From: a virus | Virus record (IMG/VR): IMGVR_UViG_3300028840_000942 | Coordinates: 1 to 52,175 of that record | Direction: 5' to 3' (one strand) | Length of the DNA: 52,175 nt | In this document: positions 7,242-13,109 of the stretch, piece after piece | How positions within the stretch are numbered: the first letter of the stretch is position 1 | Layout: each line of letters begins with the position of its first letter | Translations under genes and position numbers: made by a program | The notes under the pieces: generated by a model | Seen by the model: the letters and a program-made list of their open reading frames with translations, nothing else | What the model was told of the DNA's origin: nothing | Database searches by the model: none

Positions 7242-7528
7242 CTTAACGGCAATGTTTTACCTGTCCGCAAGTTGTTGACCTTCTCATGTTCCCGGTCAAC
7301 GATAGGCTCAATTGCATCAAGGGGGTTATTGATTAACTCCTCGATGGTCATTTCGCTTATCTTGGTTGTTTGCTCGCCATTGTATGCCTCGAAACAGGCT
7401 CTGCTGCACCACCGCCCGTTATACCCTGTCCAATAGGGTTCGTGGCACTCATCGCAAACATAACCCTCAACCTTTGCGATTCTTTTCGCATTTAACTCAT
7501 CGACATTCTTGTTACTCATGTGTGACAT
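7238..7528 (-). CDS. Zinc-finger-like protein, 96 aa
   Basis: First gene after the internal early promoter; ATG follows AAAGGAGGTGTGTT. Contains CDECHEPYW...RWCSRACF, a four-Cys treble-clef-like site near residues 25-45. The rest is helical with many charges. Possibly nucleic-acid binding. Its stop overlaps the GTG of the SSB-like gene. Confidence 0.7.
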   Translation of the reverse strand: MSHMSNKNVDELNAKRIAKVEGYVCDECHEPYWTGYNGRWCSRACFEAYNGEQTTKISEMTIEELINNPLDAIEPIVDREHEKVNNLRTGKTLPLR

Positions 7529-7587
7529 AACACACCTCCTTTAAATTTACCCGTAATGATTAACATCATAATGCCTTCGACACTCCT

Positions 7588-7616
7588 ATAATAATCGAAA
7601 ACCGATGATATGTCAA
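7588..7616 (-). promoter_or_regulatory. Sigma-70-like promoter for the replication genes
   Basis: On the minus strand TTGACA (7611-7616), a 17-base spacer, then TATTAT (7588-7593). It lies in the gap between the 48-aa gene and the zinc-finger gene, about 60 bases before that gene's ATG. The spacer contains ATCG-GTTTT-CGAT, a small inverted repeat suitable for an operator. Confidence 0.8.
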
Positions 7617-7652
7617 GCAAATTTTTTTGGAATAATAAACTTTTTTGGATCA

Positions 7653-7799
7653 TTATTTCAGTAACGACTTGTGTTCAAGCACAGCGCGCCGAGCAAAATA
7701 CATTAAATCCTCAGCGAATAACTCAGAATCTTCTTTGCCCATCGTTCCACCTAAGATTTGTTCGCGTAATTCAGCCGAATTATCGGTTAGTTGTTCCAT
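7653..7799 (-). CDS. Small acidic helical protein, 48 aa
   Basis: ATG 7797-7799, TAA 7653-7655. MEQLTDNSAELREQ... is a helical sequence with balanced charge and no Cys. No strong ribosome site; a ten-codon ORF ending TAATG immediately upstream could couple its translation. Last gene before the 7588-7616 promoter. Confidence 0.5.
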   Translation of the reverse strand: MEQLTDNSAELREQILGGTMGKEDSELFAEDLMYFARRAVLEHKSLLK

Positions 7800-7823
7800 T
7801 AGCTGACAAGGTTTAATTGAGCT

Positions 7824-7901
7824 TCAATCATTTAATACTCTGCTGCAACAGCGTCCAGGGAGAGGTTCAAGTTTTGCCCGCGAATACTTTTGTTGATACA
7901 T
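7824..7901 (-). CDS. Very small protein, 25 aa
   Basis: ATG 7899-7901 after AGGAGGTCACA, the same ribosome site as the 59-aa gene just upstream; stop TGA 7824-7826. Sequence MYQQKYSRAKLEPLPGRCC... has no recognised family. The strong ribosome site is the main support. Confidence 0.45.
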   Translation of the reverse strand: MYQQKYSRAKLEPLPGRCCSRVLND

Positions 7902-7930
7902 TGTGACCTCCTGCTTTTTACTCCCGATTG

Positions 7931-8110
7931 TTAATCTTCTCCGTTTTTATACCCTTGCTTTATAGCAAGATTTCTCCATCGTTCTGCTCGTTTGTGCATA
8001 TCTTCCGACACAGGAATGGCGGTACATACATTGCCACAAGCAAAACAAATAGCTCGCCCATAAGAAACATAGTAATGACTCCAACAACAATTACTGAATA
8101 ATTCACTCAT
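7931..8110 (-). CDS. Small Cys-rich protein, 59 aa
   Basis: ATG 8108-8110 after AAAGGAGGTCACA; stop TAA 7931-7933. Cysteines occur as NCCW and CFACGNVC, a candidate zinc or metal site, followed by a basic helix. One of the many small Cys proteins of the early block; function unknown. Confidence 0.6.
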   Translation of the reverse strand: MSELFSNCCWSHYYVSYGRAICFACGNVCTAIPVSEDMHKRAERWRNLAIKQGYKNGED

Positions 8111-8151
8111 TGTGACCTCCTTTGCATATTCGCTTGTTTGGTTTCATTTCT

Positions 8152-8352
8152 TTACCACGTGTCCTCCACCAAGCATACTACTTCATGTTTTCTTCTGATA
8201 TAATGATGCGTTGCGTTGATTTCATGGAAGCGGTGGCATATATACTCACCATGACATACATATTCATCGTCTGAAAGGCAACCATTCTTTTTTAGCCATT
8301 CCCAAGGGTCGTCAAACCAAAATTTATTGCCAGGTCGTCTATGTAGTTTCAT
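8152..8352 (-). CDS. Hypothetical Cys/His protein, 66 aa
   Basis: ATG at 8350-8352 (MKLHRRPGNKFWFDDPWEWL...). A TTG at 8394 would add 14 residues including SLAVR encoded by the palindrome at 8355-8369, but it has no good ribosome site and overlaps the previous gene, so I prefer the ATG. The C-terminal half has CHGEYICHRFHE, a possible metal site. Confidence 0.6.
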   Translation of the reverse strand: MKLHRRPGNKFWFDDPWEWLKKNGCLSDDEYVCHGEYICHRFHEINATHHYIRRKHEVVCLVEDTW

Positions 8353-8354
8353 TT

Positions 8355-8369
8355 GTCTAACCGCTAGAC
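8355..8369. repeat. GTCTAAC-type palindrome, copy E
   Basis: GTCTAACCGCTAGAC. It exactly fills the gap between the TAG stop of the 43-aa gene (8369-8371) and the ATG at 8352. Part of a seven-copy family. Confidence 0.85.
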
Positions 8370-8500
8370 TATTGTTCCCGCAACTCTTGCTCAAGCCATA
8401 GGTTGCGGATACATTCTTCGCACCATACCTCTTGCCAATAACAAAGACACATTTCTTCTATCGGCTTTTCCTTTTTGCAGTTATCGCATATTGTTGTCAT
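8369..8500 (-). CDS. Small zinc-finger-like protein, 43 aa
   Basis: ATG 8498-8500 overlaps the upstream stop (TAATG). CDNC near residue 5, CLC near 18 and CEEC near 27 give two Cys pairs able to bind zinc. Ends with a charged helix. Function unknown. Confidence 0.65.
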   Translation of the reverse strand: MTTICDNCKKEKPIEEMCLCYWQEVWCEECIRNLWLEQELREQ

Positions 8501-8790
8501 TATTCCCACCAAGACTCATCACAATTCTCTGGATATTGTACAGCGTGGTCACTCTCTTGAATTTCTGTCGGTATTAACTCAATATACCCATTACACTCAT
8601 AGATTTGCCCGCATTTGGGACACTTCACAAAATACATAAAATCACCATCATAATGACTGTGGCAACCACACTTAGCACAATGAATATCCACGCATGCTTG
8701 TGTGCCTTTCCATTGAATCCATCCATGCGAATCTTTGGTCGTGAAGTTGATAGTATCCTTGTTGATAGCCTTCCATTTGTATTCGCTCAT
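8500..8790 (-). CDS. Zinc-ribbon protein, 96 aa
   Basis: Start ATG 8788-8790 with ACAAGGAGGAAAGA directly after palindrome B. A longer reading from 8877 would translate through the palindrome (YPRSLTVRH) but lacks a ribosome site. The protein has HCAKCGCH and CPKCGQ about 20 residues apart, a classical four-Cys zinc ribbon, followed by an acidic tail ESWWE. Confidence 0.7.
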   Translation of the reverse strand: MSEYKWKAINKDTINFTTKDSHGWIQWKGTQACVDIHCAKCGCHSHYDGDFMYFVKCPKCGQIYECNGYIELIPTEIQESDHAVQYPENCDESWWE

Positions 8791-8804
8791 TCTTTCCTCC
8801 TTGT

Positions 8805-8819
8805 GTCTAACCGTTAGAC
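8805..8819. repeat. GTCTAAC-type palindrome, copy B
   Basis: GTCTAACCGTTAGAC, in the gap between the 85-aa gene and the zinc-ribbon gene, directly beside a CGCGGGTAAAT motif at 8822-8832. Confidence 0.9.
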
Positions 8820-8833
8820 TTCGCGGGTAAATA

Positions 8834-9091
8834 TTATTCACTCTGCATTGAATCAACGATAGACAAAAATTTATCATATGCCTCTTGTTGACCCTTTAAC
8901 TCTGCTGCGCCGGCTAGAGCGATGAGGACCGCTCGGATCTTCTCCAGCCCACGTTCAGTAATGGAATGCGACACTGAGTTATAAGTATGGAACGCATCAG
9001 AATCAATCTCATGGTTGCAATCTCCGTCAACGGCTATAATGTCGTCAATCTCATAAAGTGCATCATTGATGTGTTTATCGAGTGTTTTCAT
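8834..9091 (-). CDS. Hypothetical helical protein, 85 aa
   Basis: ATG overlaps the upstream stop (ATGA) with AAGGAGGAAAA before it. Acidic helical protein with YEIDDIIAVDGDCNHEIDSDAFH, then a Leu/Ala helix (LIALAGAAEL). No family recognised. Confidence 0.7.
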   Translation of the reverse strand: MKTLDKHINDALYEIDDIIAVDGDCNHEIDSDAFHTYNSVSHSITERGLEKIRAVLIALAGAAELKGQQEAYDKFLSIVDSMQSE

Positions 9092-9267
9092 TTTTCCTCC
9101 TTGTTTTTGTCCTCACTTAGAAATGTGAGCAAAGGCTGGATGTCATCCGTTAGATGGCAATAGTGATATGTTCTACAATCGGGGTATTGCTTACCATTCA
9201 TTCCCTTGCACATATAATAGTCACATACCTTTGTTTTTTGTTCCTCCCAAAGTATTAGCCTGTTCAT
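9088..9267 (-). CDS. Small Cys protein, 59 aa
   Basis: ATG 9265-9267 after GGGAGGTTAAT; stop TGA 9088-9090 overlaps the next ATG. CDYYMCKG, then PDCRTYHYCH gives four Cys and two His, a likely metal site. A YYMC/YYFC pattern is shared with the gene just upstream, suggesting the two are related. Confidence 0.65.
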   Translation of the reverse strand: MNRLILWEEQKTKVCDYYMCKGMNGKQYPDCRTYHYCHLTDDIQPLLTFLSEDKNKEEK

Positions 9268-9282
9268 ATTAACCTCCCTTTT

Positions 9283-9453
9283 TTACTCCACTTGCCATGA
9301 AAATGGACATTCGGGGTAATCGTTAATAATAGCGATCTCCATAAATGGGATTGCAGCGACCGGGCAAAAATAATAATCTACCAAGTTACACTCCGCATCC
9401 CATTGCTCATTCCCTACCATAGGACATTTAAACTCTTTTGTTTCTTCCCGCAT
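9283..9453 (-). CDS. Small Cys protein, 56 aa
   Basis: ATG 9451-9453 after GGGAGGCATTA; stop TAA 9283-9285. Has FKCPM, AECNLVDYYFCP and ECPF. The CNLVDYYFCP stretch resembles CDYYMC of the next gene. Function unknown. Confidence 0.65.
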   Translation of the reverse strand: MREETKEFKCPMVGNEQWDAECNLVDYYFCPVAAIPFMEIAIINDYPECPFSWQVE

Positions 9454-9484
9454 TAATGCCTCCCTTCATTCTTTCCTCCTTGTT

Positions 9485-10066
9485 TTATAATGGGCGTACA
9501 TAAGATTTATCCCTCGCATATGTATAGCCCCTATCAAATTGGATTCGATAGCTTTTCTTGTGCACTGATACAACAGTGCCATCACCGAAAGCAAAATCAT
9601 GTACTCTGCTTCCTTTTTTCACTAATGAATCCATAGCTTCGCGAGTAGCCTGTCTTTTTCTCTCAGCATCACCAGCAACCCGAACTTTTTTAACACTCTC
9701 TGCACGATCCCTTGCTTGATTTGCTTCTCTCAACAATTCGTGCCCCTTGTCATATCGCTTTAATATCTTGTCTCGTCCGGGGATGTGCCCCGGCTGCGTA
9801 ACCCAAGCCCAATCTTTTCTTGCTTCATTGAAAGCAGACATCTTTTGTTCCGCTTCTCTTTCTAACCTGTCGGCTCGATTGTTAAGCCTCTCTGCTTTCT
9901 TATCCGCTTTCAGTTGTCTAAAATGCCTGATTTCTTCGGTGTCGGTAGGTTCACAACCTAAGCAGAATACTCCCATGCTTTTCTCATAGAAGGCTTGTTG
10001 TCCGATTTCTAAATCCTTTTCACATCTTCGGCAATAGCCTTCATATTTGATTAAAATTTGCCTCAT
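9485..10066 (-). CDS. DUF3560-like protein with zinc and Tudor-like ends
   Basis: Start ATG 10064-10066 with AGGAGGTTTAGTATT; a longer reading from 10174 crosses a hairpin and two direct repeats and is rejected. 193 residues: N-terminal YCRRCEKDL...FCLGCEP zinc-ribbon-like; central Arg/Ala/Glu helix and WVTQPGHIPGRDKILKRYDKGHELL, like the DUF3560 core (family motif near GQPILVGHHS); C-terminal GSRVHDFAFGDGTVVSV...YRIQFDRG, resembling the small barrel at the end of UvrD/PcrA-type proteins. Function unknown; a nucleic-acid-associated role is plausible. Confidence 0.6.
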   Translation of the reverse strand: MRQILIKYEGYCRRCEKDLEIGQQAFYEKSMGVFCLGCEPTDTEEIRHFRQLKADKKAERLNNRADRLEREAEQKMSAFNEARKDWAWVTQPGHIPGRDKILKRYDKGHELLREANQARDRAESVKKVRVAGDAERKRQATREAMDSLVKKGSRVHDFAFGDGTVVSVHKKSYRIQFDRGYTYARDKSYVRPL

Positions 10067-10120
10067 AATACTAAACCTCCTATTATTTATTTTCTCCGCA
10101 AAAATGCGGGTAAATCCTTT

Positions 10121-10156
10121 TGTGTACTCTTGTAGAATACTGTGTACTTTTGTAGA
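10121..10156. repeat. Two 16-bp direct repeats, 20-bp period
   Basis: TGTGTACTCTTGTAGA (10121-10136) and TGTGTACTTTTGTAGA (10141-10156) differ at one base and are spaced 20 bases start to start, about two helical turns. They lie in the leader of the DUF3560-like gene next to a small hairpin (CCGCA-TTTT-TGCGG). Candidate regulator binding sites. Confidence 0.6.
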
Positions 10157-10170
10157 CATCCACATCCCTC

Positions 10171-10284
10171 TCACCCCTGTTGGCGCGGTAAATCATGTAG
10201 ACTCCCTATAAAAGAATATTTATTATAAGAGGGGAGGAGTATATATAGCTCTCTCACTCCCTTAAAGGTCGTTCGTTCGCTCAT
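10171..10284 (-). CDS. Possible small protein, 37 aa
   Basis: ATG 10282-10284 after GAGGGAAAAA; TGA 10171-10173. MSERTTFKGVRELYILLPSYN... is plausible but without recognised family. It lies in an AT-rich gap of about 250 bases between the 52-aa and DUF3560-like genes and could instead be leader sequence. Confidence 0.35.
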   Translation of the reverse strand: MSERTTFKGVRELYILLPSYNKYSFIGSLHDLPRQQG

Positions 10285-10316
10285 TTTTTCCCTCGTTGAG
10301 ATCATTTAGTGTATCT

Positions 10317-10475
10317 TTATTTATCCGCGTTTTTTTTGTGGTAGTTGGAATAATATTCGTTTATGATATTGCAGATTTGTTCATATATCTCTTTATCGTC
10401 ATCTTTCGATCCCAAGACATAGTCTGGGAGGTTCTTCCAGAGTTTTAACCTTCCCAACAGTTTATCCCTTGTCAT
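10317..10475 (-). CDS. Small helical protein, 52 aa
   Basis: ATG 10473-10475 after GAGGAGTAAAATAAA; stop TAA 10317-10319. MTRDKLLGRLKLWKNLPDYVLGSKDDDK... is helical with an acidic middle. It ends NADK in a CGCGGATAAATAA tail, nearly the same 3' end as the lipoprotein at 47741-48160 (IADK). Confidence 0.6.
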   Translation of the reverse strand: MTRDKLLGRLKLWKNLPDYVLGSKDDDKEIYEQICNIINEYYSNYHKKNADK

Positions 10476-10476
10476 T

Positions 10477-10644
10477 TTATTTTACTCCTCTGTAATTTTG
10501 GCATCGTGTAACCCTAGACATGCAAGCAATATGTGCTTTACACTTGACGGGACACTCATTATTCTGGCAAGTAACACATTGACACCCCTTGCATGATTGT
10601 TGCCTCTCCCTTGTGTTAAATTCACTTACTAGGTCATATCTCAT
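10477..10644 (-). CDS. Small Cys-cluster protein, 55 aa
   Basis: ATG 10642-10644 after AGAGGTGAGTT; TAA 10477-10479. Eight Cys in 31 residues: CKGCQCVTCQNNECPVKC...AC...RC. The spacing resembles a small zinc or iron-sulphur knot. No family recognised. Confidence 0.65.
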   Translation of the reverse strand: MRYDLVSEFNTRERQQSCKGCQCVTCQNNECPVKCKAHIACMSRVTRCQNYRGVK

Positions 10645-10675
10645 AACTCACCTCTCATATAAGATACCCGCCTAT

Positions 10676-10690
10676 GTCTAATGGCTAGAC
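10676..10690. repeat. GTCTAAC-type palindrome, copy C, inside a longer hairpin
   Basis: GTCTAATGGCTAGAC. Here the dyad is extended: ATGTCTA/TAGACAT form a 7-bp inner stem and CCCGCC (667-672)/GGCGGG (693-698) a 6-bp outer stem with one bulged T, spanning about 10666-10700. It lies between the first and second early genes and could act as a processing or attenuation hairpin. Confidence 0.85.
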
Positions 10691-10703
10691 ATGGCGGGGT
10701 AAA

Positions 10704-10895
10704 TTACAATCTCTCTTCGCAGGATAACCTCTGTCCATTTTCGTCTGTATAATAATCTTGGAATATCAACTTAACGCGTAAAGCTCCATTGTGTGTCGCT
10801 TGCCATGCTGTATTGATTTTTTGTCCATTGTGATCATAGACGGAGATGTCATATCCTTTATTTTCTCTGGTTATAAGAATGATTTGAGCTTTCAT
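10704..10895 (-). CDS. First early gene, 63 aa hypothetical
   Basis: First gene downstream of the 10916-10944 promoter, with AGAGGTGAAAAAAA before the ATG and a leader of only about 15 bases. Beta-strand-rich start (MKAQIILITRENKGYDISVYD). No recognised family. First-expressed position suggests a host take-over or regulatory role, which is inference. Confidence 0.7.
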   Translation of the reverse strand: MKAQIILITRENKGYDISVYDHNGQKINTAWQATHNGALRVKLIFQDYYTDENGQRLSCEERL

Positions 10896-10915
10896 TTTTT
10901 TTCACCTCTGTATTC

Positions 10916-10944
10916 AATATCGGTTCGAGGAACGTATTTGTCAA
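10916..10944 (-). promoter_or_regulatory. Early leftward promoter
   Basis: On the minus strand TTGACA (10939-10944), 17-base spacer, GATATT (10916-10921). It precedes the first leftward gene by about 20 bases and faces away from the rightward promoter at 11470. Confidence 0.75.
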
Positions 10945-11469
10945 GTTTTATTTTCATTTTTTTTCATTTCCCTCAAGAAAAAAGTCTTCCCGGTGGCACA
11001 AAAAAAGAGGTGAACACGGATCCAACTGTTGCCCAACTGGACATCGAGCCGGCCACAAACCGCAGCCGGCGGCGGGTAAATCCAGAATCCCCCATAACAC
11101 TACTTAATAATACCCCACTAAGACATAACTACTACCCCTCTCTCCATACTCCATCCGCCTATATATACCCTATATTGGGGACCTCCAGGGGTAACCCCTC
11201 TCCACCCACCCCTACCTCTGGTAATTTACTATCCCTACCCCTCTCTTTTTCCCCTATTAGGGAGTCACCCTCCCCCATTGGGGTTTGGGTGGGGGGTAAC
11301 CCGCTCTCTGATACGCAAAATAAATTTATAGCATATGGGGGTGGATTAGCGTATTGTGTTGTATGGTTATTAGTGTAATCAGACGTATTGTTACCATAGG
11401 TGAACAAGTGGGTGAACGTGAAGGTGAACTAGGGGTGTTTAAAAAAGTGTATTTAATTTTAGGTAATGC
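10945..11469. other. Divergent non-coding control region / candidate origin
   Basis: The longest stretch without a convincing gene. From 10945 to about 11090 it is mixed sequence with one AGGTGAAC. From 11130 to 11300 the plus strand is pyrimidine-rich with CCCCTCTCC-like runs, containing the perfect dyad AGGGGTAACCCCT and a G-rich GGGGTTTGGGTGGGGGG block. From 11310 to 11400 it is AT-rich. Three GGTGAAC repeats at 12-bp spacing follow at 11399-11429. A direct-repeat array plus an AT-rich block between two divergent promoters is a typical place for an origin and control region; no function is proven. Confidence 0.5.
11399..11429 (+). repeat. Iteron-like array: three GGTGAAC at 12-bp spacing
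   Basis: GGTGAAC begins at 11399, 11411 and 11423, an exact 12-bp period, about 40 bases upstream of the -35 of the rightward promoter. A further AGGTGAAC occurs at 11011. Candidate binding sites for a replication initiator or activator. Confidence 0.65.
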
Positions 11470-11498
11470 TTGACAAAGGGGAACGGATTTGTTATGTT
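11470..11498 (+). promoter_or_regulatory. Rightward promoter
   Basis: TTGACA (11470-11475), 17-base spacer, TATGTT (11493-11498). Start of transcription near 11505 would give a short leader carrying TTTACCCGCG (11512-11521) and an AAGGAG ribosome site before the ATG at 11540. Confidence 0.75.
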
Positions 11499-11539
11499 AT
11501 AGGTATGGATATTTACCCGCGCAAAATAAGGAGAATAGG

Positions 11540-11719
11540 ATGATTGAATTAAAGATTTTATTAACTGCGCTTTGGGGTATTTTTTTTGGGGTATTATTAG
11601 GTAATGCGTTTGAGGATGAGGAGAATATCGGGTTTTATGTGGGCGTTTTATTGTTCATAGTGTCGGCCATGGTGTTTTTCTATTGTTCAATAGTATGTAT
11701 ATGGGATTACATACCATGA
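11540..11719 (+). CDS. Small membrane protein, 59 aa
   Basis: ATG at 11540 follows AAGGAGAATAGG; an upstream in-frame start at 11489 lies inside the promoter. Two hydrophobic segments, about residues 5-22 (LLTALWGIFFGVLLGNAF) and 29-50, separated by EDEEN, predict a two-pass membrane protein. First gene of the rightward block. The stop overlaps the next ATG (ATGA). Confidence 0.7.
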   Translation: MIELKILLTALWGIFFGVLLGNAFEDEENIGFYVGVLLFIVSAMVFFYCSIVCIWDYIP

Positions 11720-12219
11720 GAGAAATTAAGTTTCGGGCATGGGATAAGAAGTACCGTGAATTTATAAAAATTACCCCGGTTGAGAATGGGGGGATGTTTT
11801 GTCACTACAAAATTTCAAGCCAGAGTACACCAGATCATAGGGTGTATGACGGGGTGAGTGGTAAAAATATTTTCCTAACCCTTGATGGTCATGTAGTGGC
11901 GATTACTCCTTGGGATGAAAAAACAACTTGTGTTCGCATAGAGGAGAGGTATGTACTTATGCAGTACACGGGGTTAAAGGATAAGAATGGTAAGGAGATA
12001 TATGAGGGGGATATTGTTTACAAAGAGATATTGGCTCGTGATGACCCCGCGTGTGGATTTTATGGGGACAAGTTGTCAATTGTGTATGAAGATGGTGGTT
12101 TCTTAGCCAAGGAAGATGAGCATGCTGTAATTGCACATTATTTACATATAGTAGCAGAGGATTGTGAAGTAATAGGGAATATTTATGAGAATCCTGAGTT
12201 ATTACCCGCGCGGGAGTAA
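11716..12219 (+). CDS. YopX family protein
   Basis: 167 residues with both ends of the YopX family (PF09643): N-terminal MREIKFRAWDKK and C-terminal MQYTGLKDKNGKEIYEGDI followed by CEVIGNIYENPELL. YopX proteins are widespread in phages of Firmicutes and other bacteria; they are beta-rich and of unknown function. The ATG at 11716 overlaps the upstream TGA. The C-terminus LLPARE is encoded by a TTACCCGCGCGGGAGTAA palindrome. Confidence 0.9.
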   Translation: MREIKFRAWDKKYREFIKITPVENGGMFCHYKISSQSTPDHRVYDGVSGKNIFLTLDGHVVAITPWDEKTTCVRIEERYVLMQYTGLKDKNGKEIYEGDIVYKEILARDDPACGFYGDKLSIVYEDGGFLAKEDEHAVIAHYLHIVAEDCEVIGNIYENPELLPARE

Positions 12220-12224
12220 ATTGA

Positions 12225-12455
12225 ATGAGAAAGAAGAAAAAGGATAAGGGTACCATAGTGGATGAGTTGGCTAGGTACCGCCGCGAACAGGCGGAGGCTA
12301 TGGAAGCGTTGACAGAGGAAAATTTCAAGAGGGCGATAGAGTATATAGGGAAGGATGCGTTACAGTTGGTTCCCCCTGTATTACCACCGAAGGTGAGGGA
12401 TTTTTTAGATGAGGAAAAACGGCGGGTAAAAACTGAGGAGAAGAAAGATGACTAA
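12225..12455 (+). CDS. Charged helical protein, 76 aa
   Basis: Starts MRKKKKDKGTIVDELARYRREQAEAMEAL; highly charged, helical, probably coiled coil. The ribosome site GGGAG lies within the palindromic end of the YopX gene. Overlaps the next gene by 8 bases. No family recognised. Confidence 0.65.
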   Translation: MRKKKKDKGTIVDELARYRREQAEAMEALTEENFKRAIEYIGKDALQLVPPVLPPKVRDFLDEEKRRVKTEEKKDD

Positions 12456-12615
12456 CCGATTAATAATGGTCAATATGATTGATGTGGAAATAGCAAGATT
12501 GCAGGCAATACGAGAATGTCATGTGTCGGAGGCTATGTTACCGTCAATTTCGGTATTGGTGGTGTTTTTGGATTTTTTGGGGGTAGGGGTAGCAAAGGAG
12601 AAGAAGGATGAGTAA
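12448..12615 (+). CDS. Small protein with hydrophobic segment, 55 aa
   Basis: ATG 12448-12450 after GAGGAGAAGAAAG; stop TAA 12613-12615. Amphipathic helix (MIDVEIARLQAIRECHV) followed by a hydrophobic stretch (SVLVVFLDFLGVGVA) and a charged end. Possibly membrane associated. Overlaps both neighbours by 8 bases. Confidence 0.6.
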   Translation: MTNRLIMVNMIDVEIARLQAIRECHVSEAMLPSISVLVVFLDFLGVGVAKEKKDE

Positions 12616-12910
12616 GAAGTGGAGTTATAAATGTCCATCTTGCAAGACTACCACTCAATTTGTGGAGTACGAGCCGAGGAGATGGGGGGCAACAAGAGAT
12701 GAGCAACAAATGGATGAGAGGTTACAACGATTACATGGAAAGGTAATGAAACTAGAGGAGTATGGTTTAAGTCTTTGGGGAGGGCTGTTTGGTATGCAGG
12801 AATATATCCATATCTCCAAGTTGTTTGAGTTATTGTTCCATTATCTAGGGGTTGAACTCAAAAAAAGTGAACCATATCCGTATAAGTTGGAGAAGAAAGA
12901 TGAAGCATAA
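12608..12910 (+). CDS. Hypothetical protein with N-terminal CxxC, 100 aa
   Basis: MSKKWSYKCPSCKTTTQFVEYEPRRWG starts like a zinc ribbon but a second Cys pair is missing. The rest is helical with LWGGLFGM and LFELLFHYLG. No family recognised. Ribosome site AAGGAGAAGAAGG; overlaps the next gene by 11 bases. Confidence 0.65.
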   Translation: MSKKWSYKCPSCKTTTQFVEYEPRRWGATRDEQQMDERLQRLHGKVMKLEEYGLSLWGGLFGMQEYIHISKLFELLFHYLGVELKKSEPYPYKLEKKDEA

Positions 12911-13109
12911 GATTGTAGTGGTGTTGGATGATAGCGCGAGGCGATTTAACAGGAATGAGTATTCTGTCTATGAACAATGTCCCAGTACGGATGGGATGAG
13001 GTTTTTAGCAAGGTTTTATGATAAGTGCCATGCGTTTGAATGGGCGGAAAAGATTGCGGGGGAACTAGGTGGGTTGAAAGTAGAGGAGCAATACAATGAC
13101 GAGGGGTAA
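12900..13109 (+). CDS. Hypothetical protein, 69 aa
   Basis: Start ATG 12900 (MKHKIVVVLDDSARRFN...) after GGAGAAGAA, chosen over 12852 because it fits the overlap pattern. One strand IVVVLDD then a helix ending AFEWAEKIAGEL. Function unknown. Overlaps the next gene by 14 bases. Confidence 0.65.
   Translation: MKHKIVVVLDDSARRFNRNEYSVYEQCPSTDGMRFLARFYDKCHAFEWAEKIAGELGGLKVEEQYNDEG

Noticed and set aside
9485-10174. Longer start (10174) for the DUF3560-like gene
   Set aside because: It would translate the 16-bp repeats and a hairpin; the ATG at 10066 has an AGGAGG site and begins the conserved zinc-like part.
11270-11302. G-quadruplex in the GGGGTTTGGGTGGGGGG block
   Set aside because: Only two or three clean G-runs are close enough; the sequence alone does not support a stable four-run quadruplex.
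10791-11378. 195-codon plus-strand open frame across the divergent region
   Set aside because: It overlaps the first leftward gene and its promoter, has no ribosome site, and the peptide is a translation of C-rich repeats; the region is better read as control DNA.
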